Positions 32,132-41,500 of a stretch of DNA of 64,000 bases are shown one piece after another. The notes under the pieces were generated by a model. The model saw nothing but the letters and a program-made list of their open reading frames with translations. It ran no database searches and was not told the origin of the DNA. Made by a program: the position numbers and the translations under genes. Source of the DNA: Tolypeutes matacus (Eukaryota; Chordata; Mammalia; Cingulata; Chlamyphoridae); assembly GCA_026826555.1 (NCBI GenBank), contig JAKSZT010020697.1, positions 1,833,685 to 1,897,684 of the forward strand, read 5' to 3'. Position 1 is the stretch's first letter; the number at the start of each line of letters is the position of its first letter.

Positions 32132-33815
32132 ATGGGTAATCAGCAGTCGAACTTTGAAGAGTACTCTAGAGTGTTAAAAACTTTATTAAAAAGGACCAGT
32201 GTAACTATTAAATCCTCAGCTTTTGAGGAACTTTCTTCTCTTGTACAGAAATGTTATTGGTTTCAGCCGCAAGGGTGGGTATTTTAAACCTGAAACATTG
32301 GGAGTTAGCTTTAAAAAGGGTTTATCAAAAGGGAAAAATAATTCCCCTTCATGTATGGTCTTTGTGTAGTCTTATTTCTGTTGCTCTTGAACCTTTACAA
32401 TCAGATGAAAATGATGTTAAAGAGGATACTGATATTTCTGGACTGATAGCAGAACAAGCTAATGGTGATTTTAATGAAAATATATATGAAAAAATTAATG
32501 AACAGGCAAAAAGAGATAAACTCAGGTCTAATAAAAAGAAGGAAAGGAAAAAGGAAGTTTATGGAGCTTTTCCAGTGGCCGCTATGCCATCTGCTCCAAA
32601 TTATGATTTATTGTCTTTTGAACCGGCATCTGCACCTCCTAAGGTATCTACTACAACATTTTATGACCCGCCTAAAGTTTCTGTTTTTGTGCCAACACCA
32701 TCCTCCTCAATTATGAAAAGTATAGCACAGGGAAGTAGAGAGGGAGATTCAGAGGCTATGCAACTCCTTTCTACTTTTCCAGTGACAGTAACTCAAATTC
32801 TAGTAGATGCTGACAATCCCCAAGGGGGTGTACAGTATGAGCATGCTCCTATTCCTTTTTAAAACTATCAAAGAATTAAAACAAGCATGCACTCAATATG
32901 GTGTAAATTCTCCTTATACTCAAGCATTGGTGCAAGGAATGGCACAAGCAGACTGGGACTGGGATTTGTTAGCTCGAGCTGTTCTTAATTCAGCAGAATT
33001 TTTACAATTTAAAACTTGGTGGGCTGATGAAGCTAATATTGTAGCACAACAAAATCAACAGCAAAATCCACCAGTGCCTATTACTGCTGAACAAATATTA
33101 GGAATAGGTCAATGGGCTGGAGTTACTTGCCAAGCTCAATATGATGATATTGCCATTGTACAAGTTCGATTGTGCTGCCTAGCTGCCTGGCAATGAATTG
33201 CCACCCCTGGAGAGGCTGTACAATCATTTTCAAAAATTGTTGAAGGAAATACTGAACCCTATGTTGAATTTGTAGCGAGGATGGAAGATGTAGTCAGCAA
33301 GACAGTAACTCAGCCTGATCTTAAAGCGATGCTTATTTTGATGTTGGCTTTCGATAATGCTAATAGTGAGTGTAAAAAGGCTTTGCGTCTGATAAAGGCA
33401 AATAGAGGTACTTTACAGGATTATATAAGAGCATGCCAAGACATTGGATCTAATACATATAGCATGACCCTTCTTGCAGCAGCTATAAAGGGACATAGTC
33501 CTATGATTAATAATTTAAATTGCTTTAAATGTGGGAAACCAGAGCAAATGAAAAAAGACTGCTGAGCCAAAACTGGTGTAAGAGCTCCATCTAGCGGCAA
33601 TAATAGATCAATACTGACTCGTGTATGTCCTATATGTCAGAAGGGGTCGCACTGGGCCAACGAATGCCATTCTAAATATCATAAAAATGGCAGTCTCATT
33701 AATAAGTTGGGAAACTTCCAAGCAGGCCTCGCTCAAGGCCCTCAGACAAACAATATGAGCACATTTCCCAACCTAGCCAAATCTATCCAGTCGGCAATGG
33801 GGCAGCTCACTCCAG
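32132..33815 (+). pseudogene. gag: gag (ERV-B): matrix, capsid, nucleocapsid; broken
   Basis: The start at 32132 is supported by M-G-N-Q-Q-S, an N-myristoylation signal typical of Gag. Order: matrix and p-domain (frame change near 32275; open 32251-32862), capsid (frame change in a T run near 32856; open 32807-33196, with F-K-T-I-K-E-L-K-Q-A and T-W-W-A-D-E-A), a capsid C-terminal part with the major homology region (after a TGA at 33194-33196), then two zinc knuckles. Knuckle 1 (33521-33562) is CX2CX4QX4C, its histidine replaced by Q, and is followed by a TGA at 33563. Knuckle 2 (33626-33667) is an intact CX2CX4HX4C. Four lesions in all. Confidence 0.9.
33709..33715 (+). promoter_or_regulatory. 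Gag-pro ribosomal frameshift heptamer (ERV-B)
   Basis: GGGAAAC sits in the gag frame exactly as G GGA AAC, the slippery form used at the gag-pro junction of Mason-Pfizer-type betaretroviruses. It lies 41 bases after the last nucleocapsid cysteine codon. The -1 frame then stays open to a TAA at 33820-33822, while dUTPase continues in the third frame, so a one-base indel must lie near 33800-33820. Confidence 0.65.
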
Positions 33816-34170
33816 CCTGTAACAGAACTTAAGGCAGTTACCAAAGGCAGTGCAGCTGTCTATCTTCCTGCAGCTGAAACTAAGTTTATTACACCTTCAT
33901 TTGGTATACAAAAAATAAGGACAGGAATTAAAGGGCCTATCCCAGAAAACAATGTAGGTTTCATTATTGGCCGTAGCAGTCTTACGACCCAAGATGTTTT
34001 AGTACAAACCGGGATCATTGACTCAGATTTTGATGGCAAAATTTGTTTAGTGGTACAAACTTTAACTCCCTATCAAATTGAATCAGGAGATAGCATAGCT
34101 CAACTTCTTTTGTTACTGTATAGTAAACCTCCTTTAAAACGTGCAAAGGAATTTGGTTCCATTAGGCCTA
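33816..34170 (+). pseudogene. pro: dUTPase domain of pro (ERV-B)
   Basis: An open frame reads G-S-A-A-V-Y-L-P-A, then G-R-S-S, then G-I-I-D-S-D-F-D-G-K-I and G-D-S-I-A-Q-L-L. These are the ordered dUTPase motifs carried in pro of betaretroviruses, where the domain hydrolyses dUTP during reverse transcription. The first motif normally has D where V stands (G-L-D type), so the active site may be altered. It is joined in frame to protease and lies downstream of the frameshift site. Confidence 0.85.
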
Positions 34171-34482
34171 AAGTTTATTGGCAATCAGCAATTGGAAATG
34201 AAAAGCCTGAAATTACCATAAAAATAAATGGAAAGATATTTTTAGGATTGGTGGATACCGGGGCTGTGACTCTATCATTGCTAAACAATATTGGCCACAA
34301 GCTTGGACTTTGCAAAAGGTGCCTAAAGTTTTCAGAGGCATTGGAACAATGACAGATGTTTACCAGAGTACTCAGATATTTAAGGTAGAAGGTCCAGAAG
34401 GACAAGAGGCTGCTCTGCAACCTTATGTTGCAGATGTAGGACTTAATTTACAGGGAAGAGACTTACTACACCAATGGAGAGC
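34171..34482 (+). pseudogene. pro: Aspartic protease domain of pro (ERV-B)
   Basis: The active site L-V-D-T-G-A is at 34248-34265 (GAT-ACC-GGG at 34254-34262). A frame change near 34310-34330 separates it from the rest. The domain closes with the family-typical G-R-D-L-L-x-x-W at about 34457-34482. The normal serine or alanine after DTG is A. Next comes not pol but a second matrix-like stretch. Confidence 0.85.
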
Positions 34483-34790
34483 TTATTTGAATATTCCTCA
34501 TGTTTCTGAGACAGCTAAACATTTTATTACTCTGGCTCTTAAGCCTCTTCAAACAGAATCTAGTAAGCCCTCTGAAAAGGTGGAGGTGGAAGATTCTGTG
34601 TCTGATCAGCTTGAGGCCAATTTACACCTGTATGACTATGACTGCTCTGAAAGTGACCACCCAGAGCCTCCTACAGAGGCTTGTGTTGCCATGGCAACCA
34701 GGAAGGGATCCCTAGGGCACTTTTCAAGCTGTTAATAGCTCTTCAACTCCAGCTGTGGATGTTAACCCTTCAGTTCCAACAGCAACTTTA
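34483..34790 (+). pseudogene. gag: Second matrix-like stretch fused after protease (ERV-B)
   Basis: Read-through of the protease frame to 34735 gives L-A-L-K-P-L-Q-T-E followed by an acidic stretch with D-Y-D-C-S-E-S-D and P-E-P-P. The first part parallels V-A-L-E-P-L-Q-S in the first matrix of the same element. It is the same second module as ERV-A 24712-25000, but it stops at about 34775 where ERV-B deletes about 0.57 kb that ERV-A keeps (p-domain, knuckle and dUTPase piece). Confidence 0.6.
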
Positions 34791-36384
34791 TAAACCTCCT
34801 ACTGCTTACATAATGATAAGGCTGTGAGATGATAGAAGCTAATAAAATTAAGCCACTGGAAAAGTAAGAAAACTTAGCAATACAGTTTCCAGAAAAATTC
34901 TCAAAAGCAGTGAAATCAAAGATATATGTTTCTATTGATGTGTTCTAACTTGTTTTGTGTTTGTCTGGTTGTTCAGTGTCTGTATATTTTAATACCTCCG
35001 GATGGTAATATTAAATTGATGAATAAAAATTATTAAAAGAACTCTATTCAAATGGCCAACATTAAATAAGTGCTTATATTAATAAATAAATATGAGTATT
35101 AATTTAAAACAATAAAAATAGATATAAACAAACTAAATCAAAATAGCTAAAATGACTAGCTATTAAAACAAAGTTAAAGTTTTGTTCTTTCTCAAAGTTT
35201 CTCAAATCATTAATCTGTTTTATTAAAAATTAACAGAGTTTTTCTCCTGAATAATCAGTATGCAAAAAAACAAGTGTTTTATCAAAGTAGCTTCTTAAGC
35301 TTTGGCCTTGATGTTTCCTCGGAGAGACAGGTTTTGTTGCTTTTGGGGGAACATGACGTTTAAACCTGCTTTCTCAAAAAAGCTTTTTGTTTCAAACTGT
35401 TACAAATGGGTCTGTTGCCTGGAAGGGGGGTGGAATACTGAAAGTGGTTAAGTTCATGTGATGTATGTTGAGTAAAGTGTTTGAGACTGTTGTGCAATTG
35501 ACGGAAATTTTCTAATTTTATGACAATTAAAGTTATATGAATAAAAAGTTCATATAAATACTTTAAAGGTGTATAAAATTGCTGAAAATTTAATAATGTT
35601 TCACTGTAATATTAAATAAAAGTATACTGTTATTAATCATAATTTTAATTATTTTAAAGTATAATAATATGTGTTATAAAACTACCTCTCTACCTAAAAA
35701 TCCCAAAGGCAGATGCTTTAACTTAAGTTTATCTGATTTACTCTATCTCTGCTATATATAATAATAAAGAATGGAAACTAAAATAGTGAGCACATCAAGG
35801 ATGATTTGTAACAAATTCTAAAAGAAAGTATATTTCAAAAGGTGTTGTATTCCTCCTTGGAGGAGCTGGTCACTCTCCCAGGGACTGATGCATAAACCTT
35901 AAAATATACTGCCCAAGGAGTGTTATGTTCCTTCCTGGGGAGGCAGGCCCCTTCCTCAGGAATTAGCAAAATACTCACAAGTTGGCTTCTATAGTATCAA
36001 ATTAATTAATCTTAAACATAGTCAACCAAAACTCTAGTATCAGTTGCCAATTCAACACTTCCCAGCTAAAAGCTAAATATTGGGAAGTATATATATATAT
36101 AACTGCTCTATTTATCTGTCATTCTATAAGTTTGTTTAATATTAACTTAATCTTTTAATTGATTATGTTATTCATGTTTCTCTCTCTAATTGTCAGTATA
36201 AGCTTATTAAACTAAATATACGTATTAACATTTAACTTGTATCTATCAAGAACTCTAGCTAAAAATAAGTCAAGTATATCAGTGTGTCCCCTGGTTTGGA
36301 AAGCATGTGAATGTATGTATACATATTATAAAAGTTTGGAATATAACAGTTAAACCCCTCTTTATAAACAATAAAATTAATGTT
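34791..36384 (+). other. AT-rich non-coding block replacing pol (ERV-B)
   Basis: 1.6 kb colinear with ERV-A 25617-27960, without frames above about 60 codons. Shared internal stretches include 'ttctctctctaattgtcagt' (36178 and 27764). The subregion 35296-35515 is unusually G-rich relative to ERV-A (see findings). No RT motif is present in any frame that I can see. Confidence 0.75.
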
Positions 36385-36545
36385 ATAAAAACAAAAAGGG
36401 GGAGATGGAGGAGAATCTGCTAAAGACAAACTATCTAAAGCATTGCTTACCATAAATTTTTTAATAGACAACAAATTTGTAATACCACAGCAGCAGAAAG
36501 ACATTGGGAGGTTAATAAAAGGAATGAAAATGAAAATTGAGGACA
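36385..36545 (+). pseudogene. pol: pol remnant: short integrase stub (ERV-B)
   Basis: 'gggggagatggaggagaatc' (36397) matches 28263 in ERV-A, and the frame reads K-G-G-D-G-G-E-S-A-K-D-K-L-S-K-A-L. After about 50 codons it joins post-env sequence at about 36545. The junction has a few bases of shared sequence (acaacc/taacc), so env was lost by a deletion of about 2 kb. Confidence 0.65.
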
Positions 36546-36647
36546 ACCTAAGACAGGCACAGTCACAAGAGCCTATGGAAGAAGACAAGTGTGACAGGAG
36601 GTCACCTTGTATCAGCTTAATAATGGTTCCTATGAGCTTTAATTAAT

Positions 36648-36661
36648 AAAAAAGGGGGAAA
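36648..36661 (+). promoter_or_regulatory. Polypurine tract (ERV-B)
   Basis: AAAAAAGGGGGAAA immediately before the 3' LTR. Confidence 0.9.
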
Positions 36662-37077
36662 TGATGGAGTTTCAATTAAAGGTCATGACTACTGACAGAA
36701 AAGAAGGTCACCTTCATATGTAGGAAACAAGCCCTCCAGTCTCATGCTAATAGGAACTGGGTGGGGAAACATCCTGAGCTTGTAAGATTTACAATATCTG
36801 TGAATTTCAGGAAGGAAAAGAGGAACTGAGCCATTAACCTTTAAGACTTGTTGATTTCAGTAAAATGTAACTGTCAAGTATCTATTGCCCTTGCACATGC
36901 TCACATGTATTTTCTTTGTTCTAAAGCCAGAATAAAAGCCACACTTTATGAGGCGGCTGGGCTCTTCTCTCCATATCGGATGGAGGGTCCCCGATCCCAG
37001 TTTTTCTACTCTTTGTCTTATTCTTTCTTTCTCATCCGTGGCACTGTTTTCATGGACCCAGTTCTTGAACACCAACA
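36662..37077 (+). repeat. ERV-B 3' LTR
   Basis: 416 bases. Relative to the 5' LTR I count about nine substitutions and one single-base deletion (ccctga to cccga near 36991), mostly transitions at CpG-like sites near the 3' end. AATAAA at 36931-36936. Confidence 0.95.
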
Positions 37078-37083
37078 GGTAGG
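37078..37083 (+). repeat. ERV-B target-site duplication, right
   Basis: ggtagg, identical to 31574-31579. Confidence 0.9.
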
Positions 37084-37150
37084 GAGTGGAGCATATGGGA
37101 ATCCCATATATTTTTTATGTAAGATTTATGTAATCTAAAGTAATTTTTAA
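37084..37150 (+). mobile_element. L1 3' UTR, terminal part after ERV-B
   Basis: 'gagcatatgggaatcccata' (37090) parallels the end of the L1 at 22100-22130. This closes the L1 3' UTR that holds both ERVs. Confidence 0.6.
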
Positions 37151-37279
37151 TTAGAAAAGTATTGAAAAAGAAATAAATGATAGAAAAACAATTGAAAGAA
37201 AAAACAAATGAGTATTATACTTGGAAAAAAATCAATGCATTGGCAAATATTTAACTAGTCTGACAAAGAGAAAATATGC
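37151..37279 (+). mobile_element. Old L1 ORF2 fragment (before LTR)
   Basis: 'tctgacaaagagaaaat' (37259) is ORF2 wording. It continues at 37887 after the solo LTR. No open frame. Confidence 0.6.
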
Positions 37280-37886
37280 TGTGGCAGTTTGAGATTATTT
37301 ATGAACCCCAAAAAGAGATTAAAAATAATCTATTCCACTGAGTGTGATACATTTTGTAATAGATTCAGCTGACATGTCTTTGATTAAATTTTGTTGAGAT
37401 TAGGGCTTTGATTTGATGACTTCTGTAAGCTCTGACTCAGGGTTGAGTCCCTTCCCCCTTGGTGGGCTATAAAAGTGGACAATAACTAATTAAGGTATAT
37501 AGAACAAGACACATAAGGCATCACAGTTGTGAGAACATAGTTTTGATGCTGGAGCCCTAGGGAAAGTTTAGCCATTCACATAATAGTTTGCATCTGAAGA
37601 TACTAGAGTCTTAAGCAGCTGAGAAAACCCAGAAGGAAATGAGCCCAGAAGTCTACACCTGAGATTTGAAGAAGCTGTGCCCATGGAACCTTAAGAAGAA
37701 AGAGGAAGACTGAGCCATTGCAGACATCACCTGCCATCTTGCTTAAAAACATGGCAAATGACTTTGGGTGAGAAATCAAACTTAAGTTGGACTTTTTGTA
37801 ACTGTAAGCTTCTACCCCTAATAAATACCTTTTATAAAAACCAAGAAGTTTCTGGTACTTTACATCTGCACCTTTTGGCTAATACA
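37280..37886 (+). mobile_element. Solo LTR, ERVL-MaLR-like family
   Basis: 607 bases from TGTGGCAGTTTGAG to ...GGCTAATACA, the same family as 5205. The flanks 'tatgc' (37275-37279) and 'aatgc' (37887-37891) agree in 4 of 5 bases, and the L1 reads through when it is removed. Confidence 0.8.
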
Positions 37887-38513
37887 AATGCAAATAACTA
37901 AAATAGAAAGAAAATGGTAATATTACTACTGCCTTTACAAAATCTCAAAGATAGTACAAGAATATTATGAACACCAACAAACAAAATTATGAGGAATAAA
38001 TGGAAATATTCATAGAAATACATCAATTACCTAAACTAACTCAAGTGGAAATAAAAAACATCAATAAACTTTTAACAAGTACGAAGCTTAAATCAATCAA
38101 AAGTTCCTCCCCCCAAAGAAAAGTGTAGGACCAGATGGTTTCACTAGTGAATTCTACCAAACACTAAAGAGGAATTGATAAAAATACTTTTCAAACTCTT
38201 CCAAAAAATTCAAGAGATGAGACACTTCCTAATGTATTCTATGAGACCAGCATTATTCTGTTACCAAAGCCTGGAAAAGTCATCACGAGAAAAGGAAATT
38301 ACAGAACAATTCCCCTTACAAATACAGTGGCAAAAATTCATTTAAAAATATTAGCAACTGGGAAGCGGCTTTGGCTCAATCAGTGGGGCTCCCGTTTACC
38401 ATATGGGAGGCCCCGGGTTTGGTTCCCGGGGCCTCCTGGTGAAGGCAAGCCCGCCCACACGAGCACAAGCAGCAAGAGGGGGATAAATGAATAAATAAAT
38501 AAAATCTTAAAAA

Positions 38514-38562
<49 letters not shown>

Positions 38563-38572
38563 CAACTGAATC
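37887..38572 (+). mobile_element. Old L1 ORF2 fragment (host of nested L1s), left part
   Basis: Sense ORF2 with 'ggaccagatggtttcacta' (38130, the G-P-D-G-F-T motif) and 'gaattctaccaaacact' (38148). It includes the DAS SINE at 38361-38555. It continues after the nested L1s at 57476-57630 ('cattcagaaaagacatttac'). Inactive. Confidence 0.75.
38348..38568 (+). mobile_element. DAS-family SINE with target duplication
   Basis: The body is 38361-38555: a tRNA-like head with A box (TGGCTCAATCAGTGG, from 38372) and B box (GGGTTTGGTTCCC, 38415-38427), a 'cacacgagcacaagcagcaa' region, and an A tail extended into a TA repeat (38522-38560). It is flanked by the perfect 13-base repeat atattagcaactg (38348-38360 and 38556-38568). 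From memory this is the armadillo DAS SINE. Confidence 0.9.
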
Positions 38573-38585
38573 CAATAGCATATTT
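38573..38585 (+). repeat. L1-2 target-site duplication, left
   Basis: caatagcatattt, identical to 57463-57475. In the L1 sense direction the site reads TT/AAATATGC, which fits the L1 endonuclease consensus. Confidence 0.9.
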
Positions 38586-41500
38586 TTTGCAATTTTTTTT
38601 ATTGTGGGTAAAAATCAAATTTTTCACAATACATACCAATATTTGTAAAATGCTATATAAATATATATGCATATATTTGCATTTGCTTACATAATATTAT
38701 ATATATATTTTTAAATGTGCTTAGATTAGCTAAATAATACACAGAAATTACAGGGATTCCAATGATCCCTGCCTCCCACACCTCCCACAACATCCCACAC
38801 AAACATCCTTCAACAGTGTGACACATTACCTGCAATGGATGTACACATCCTGGGGCCTTGCCACCAAGCAAAGACCACAGTTCACATCATAGACCACACT
38901 CTCTCCCACACAGTTCTGCACGGCATATGCTTATGTAAAATGGCCCACATCTGTCACTGGAACACCACTCAGGACAATACCCAAGTCCCCAAAAAGCCCC
39001 TGTATTTCAACTGCCTTTCCCCTCCCTGCTCTGAAAGCATCCAGTGGCCACCAGCTCCACTTCACTGTTATAGTTTCCTCCATTGCTTGAGTCACAATAT
39101 GTCTACAACAGAATACCATTAAGTCCACTTTAGTCCACAGCTCTTCCCCCAATCCTGAGGGGACTAGAATGGTGACGTCCACTCCACCTCCAAGTGAGAT
39201 AAGGCTTATATCCCATGGGAATGGTGGATGGGATTATCCTGCCTGCAGCTGCAGGCTCTCTCCATTCCCTGTGATGGCCGTTGTCCATCATCATCTCCTC
39301 ACCAGGTGATTGAGAGAGCCAATTGAGCTGTAGAGTAAAAATTACAGCTCCACCAAGATTCCATGCACCGCTGGCACATGAGCGGGCAAGATGCGCCAGT
39401 TTCTGGAAGTACACCTACAAACTCCAGCATCACATATAGGTTTGAATAGAAGGGACTGATGGACCATGTGCAGGGAGGACTTATTTGAGTCCAACTCTGT
39501 CACTTTCAGGAGCACAGATTCCAAAGTAGAACCCACTGATAAGGTGTCAATCTCTGGGGCTATCCCACCTTATATAGGACCTGGGTGTCTCCAGAGCCCT
39601 CAGGAGCCCCTCTGTGTGGGGTGATATCCACTTTGCTGTTCTATGAGATCCTACTGAGCTGTGCATAAGTGTTACCTCTGGGATGACCTCCCAACTCTCT
39701 TTGAAGATTCTTAGCCTCATGAACTCATTTGTCTTTATCTTTTCCCCCTTTTATTCAAGGTCTTTTTCCAATTGTGCTGCCAGTTGGCACTTGGTATTAA
39801 TCCCTTGTTGTCTGGGACGCCCATCCCCGGGAGTCATGTCCCACATTGGGGGGAAGGTAATGCATTCATATGCTGAGTTTGGCTTAGAGAGAGGCCACAT
39901 TTGAGCAACAAGGAGGCTCTCAGGTGGCAACCCTTAGGCACACCATAATTGTAGGCTAAGTTTTGATTACAAGAGCAAAGACTCATAAGGCTAGTCATCA
40001 ATAAAAAGAACCCATCAGTGGGCCATCCTCTTTTGCCAGACACTGCCCCTGCACTCAGGGGACTGTTGTTGCTCCCTTGGAGAATGTGGCAGAGCTCTCC
40101 AGGCTGGGAATTAAGATTCCCTCATTCATAGAGTGATTGTCTAGCCACTGTGACCATGCCCCATCCTTTGATAATTTGAACAATTTTATATATCTTTCAT
40201 GTATATTCAGATGAACTTACTCCCATGAATCCTCCATCCGAGACACCCCCAACCAATGTTCCTCTGCAGCCCCCATTGTAACCCTTCTGTGATTTAAACC
40301 TTCTTTGAACATGAAGCCCATATAATAACCAAATAAAATTAATAGGAAAAAGAAATATTAATGGTAAATTTAAATTTAAGAGATAAATACAAGAAAACTC
40401 AGAAGAAAAAAAAAACTAAACTAAAAATAAAATATAATTAGTGGATTGGGACATTCAAAAAAATGGCAAAAAGTTCCTTTTTAAAAAAAAATTATTCTTT
40501 TTTTCTTTTATCACTGTATTATTGGATGTCCAGTGTACCATGACACCTTCTCCCTCCCATTCCCCAGTGTCTCCCAAATTTTCATTTAATTTTCAAAGAA
40601 GTTTTAGGTCACAGCAAAGTCACACATGGAATACTAGAGACTCCCAAATACCCAACCTCCCTCTCCCTTCCCCACCCCATATTAGAATACTTTTTTAAAA
40701 AATGGATGTTAGCATTGTTATAATGTTATACAGATAGTAAACTATAGCAACTAAACATTGTCAATGGTTTACAGTATAGTTTACAATTTAGACAGTACAG
40801 TTTAATAATTTTTGATGATATTTACAATGTCCTGTGTCCATTACTGTAAGGTAATGAAAAACCTTTCCCATGACTACTAAATACCCCATTTGCTATTAAC
40901 TATTCCTTCCTCCCCATCCCCCTGGGGCATATGGCACTCCTCTGTCTTGACTCATGGAATGACAAGATTCATAGTTACATGCCCTGGGTATTCCAACTTA
41001 TCCTTGCTAATCTACCCACCTGACAACACTGCACCACCAAACCCAGTAATATCACTACCCATCTGTCCTATCCTTTAATATGCAACTATTCTCTATCCCT
41101 TTACCATAGATTATGTCCATATGGGTGATGGCTCACAGACTACTCTTCTCTTTCTCTCCCTTGTTTAACCTATCTTTCAGACAATGGTTCTCAGAGACAG
41201 CTCACATTCCTCAGTTCAAATCAGTGAGGTCATATACTGTTCATCCTTCAATGCCTGGTTTGCTTCAGTCAACATAAGGTCTTCAAGATTCATCCACGTT
41301 ATTTCATGTGTTAGCACTTTATTCCTTCTTACAGCTGAGTAATATTCCATTGCATGTATGTACCACATTTTGCTTATCCATTCTTCTGTTGATGGGCACC
41401 AGGGCTGATTCCAATTTTTGGCATTGGTGAACAATGCTGCTATGAACATTGGTGTGCATATATCTGTTCATGTTTTTGCTTTCAATTCTTCTGGGTATAT

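Larger units (their letters stand above)
31580..37077 (+). mobile_element. ERV-B: young class II provirus, pol- and env-deleted
   Basis: This 5.5 kb provirus has near-identical LTRs, perfect 6-base target duplications, a Lys-type primer binding site, a leader splice donor, a gag with few lesions, dUTPase and protease, a second matrix-like piece, a 1.6 kb AT-rich block, a short integrase stub and a polypurine tract. Reverse transcriptase, RNase H, most of integrase and all of env are missing. By hand count the LTRs differ at about ten of some 417 positions, several at CpG sites, so integration was far more recent than ERV-A. It cannot have copied itself without enzymes from elsewhere. Confidence 0.9.

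Noticed and set aside
32251..32862. The 203-codon frame as a host gene
   Set aside because: It is the matrix and p-domain of the ERV-B gag, with a primer binding site and LTR directly upstream and capsid downstream.
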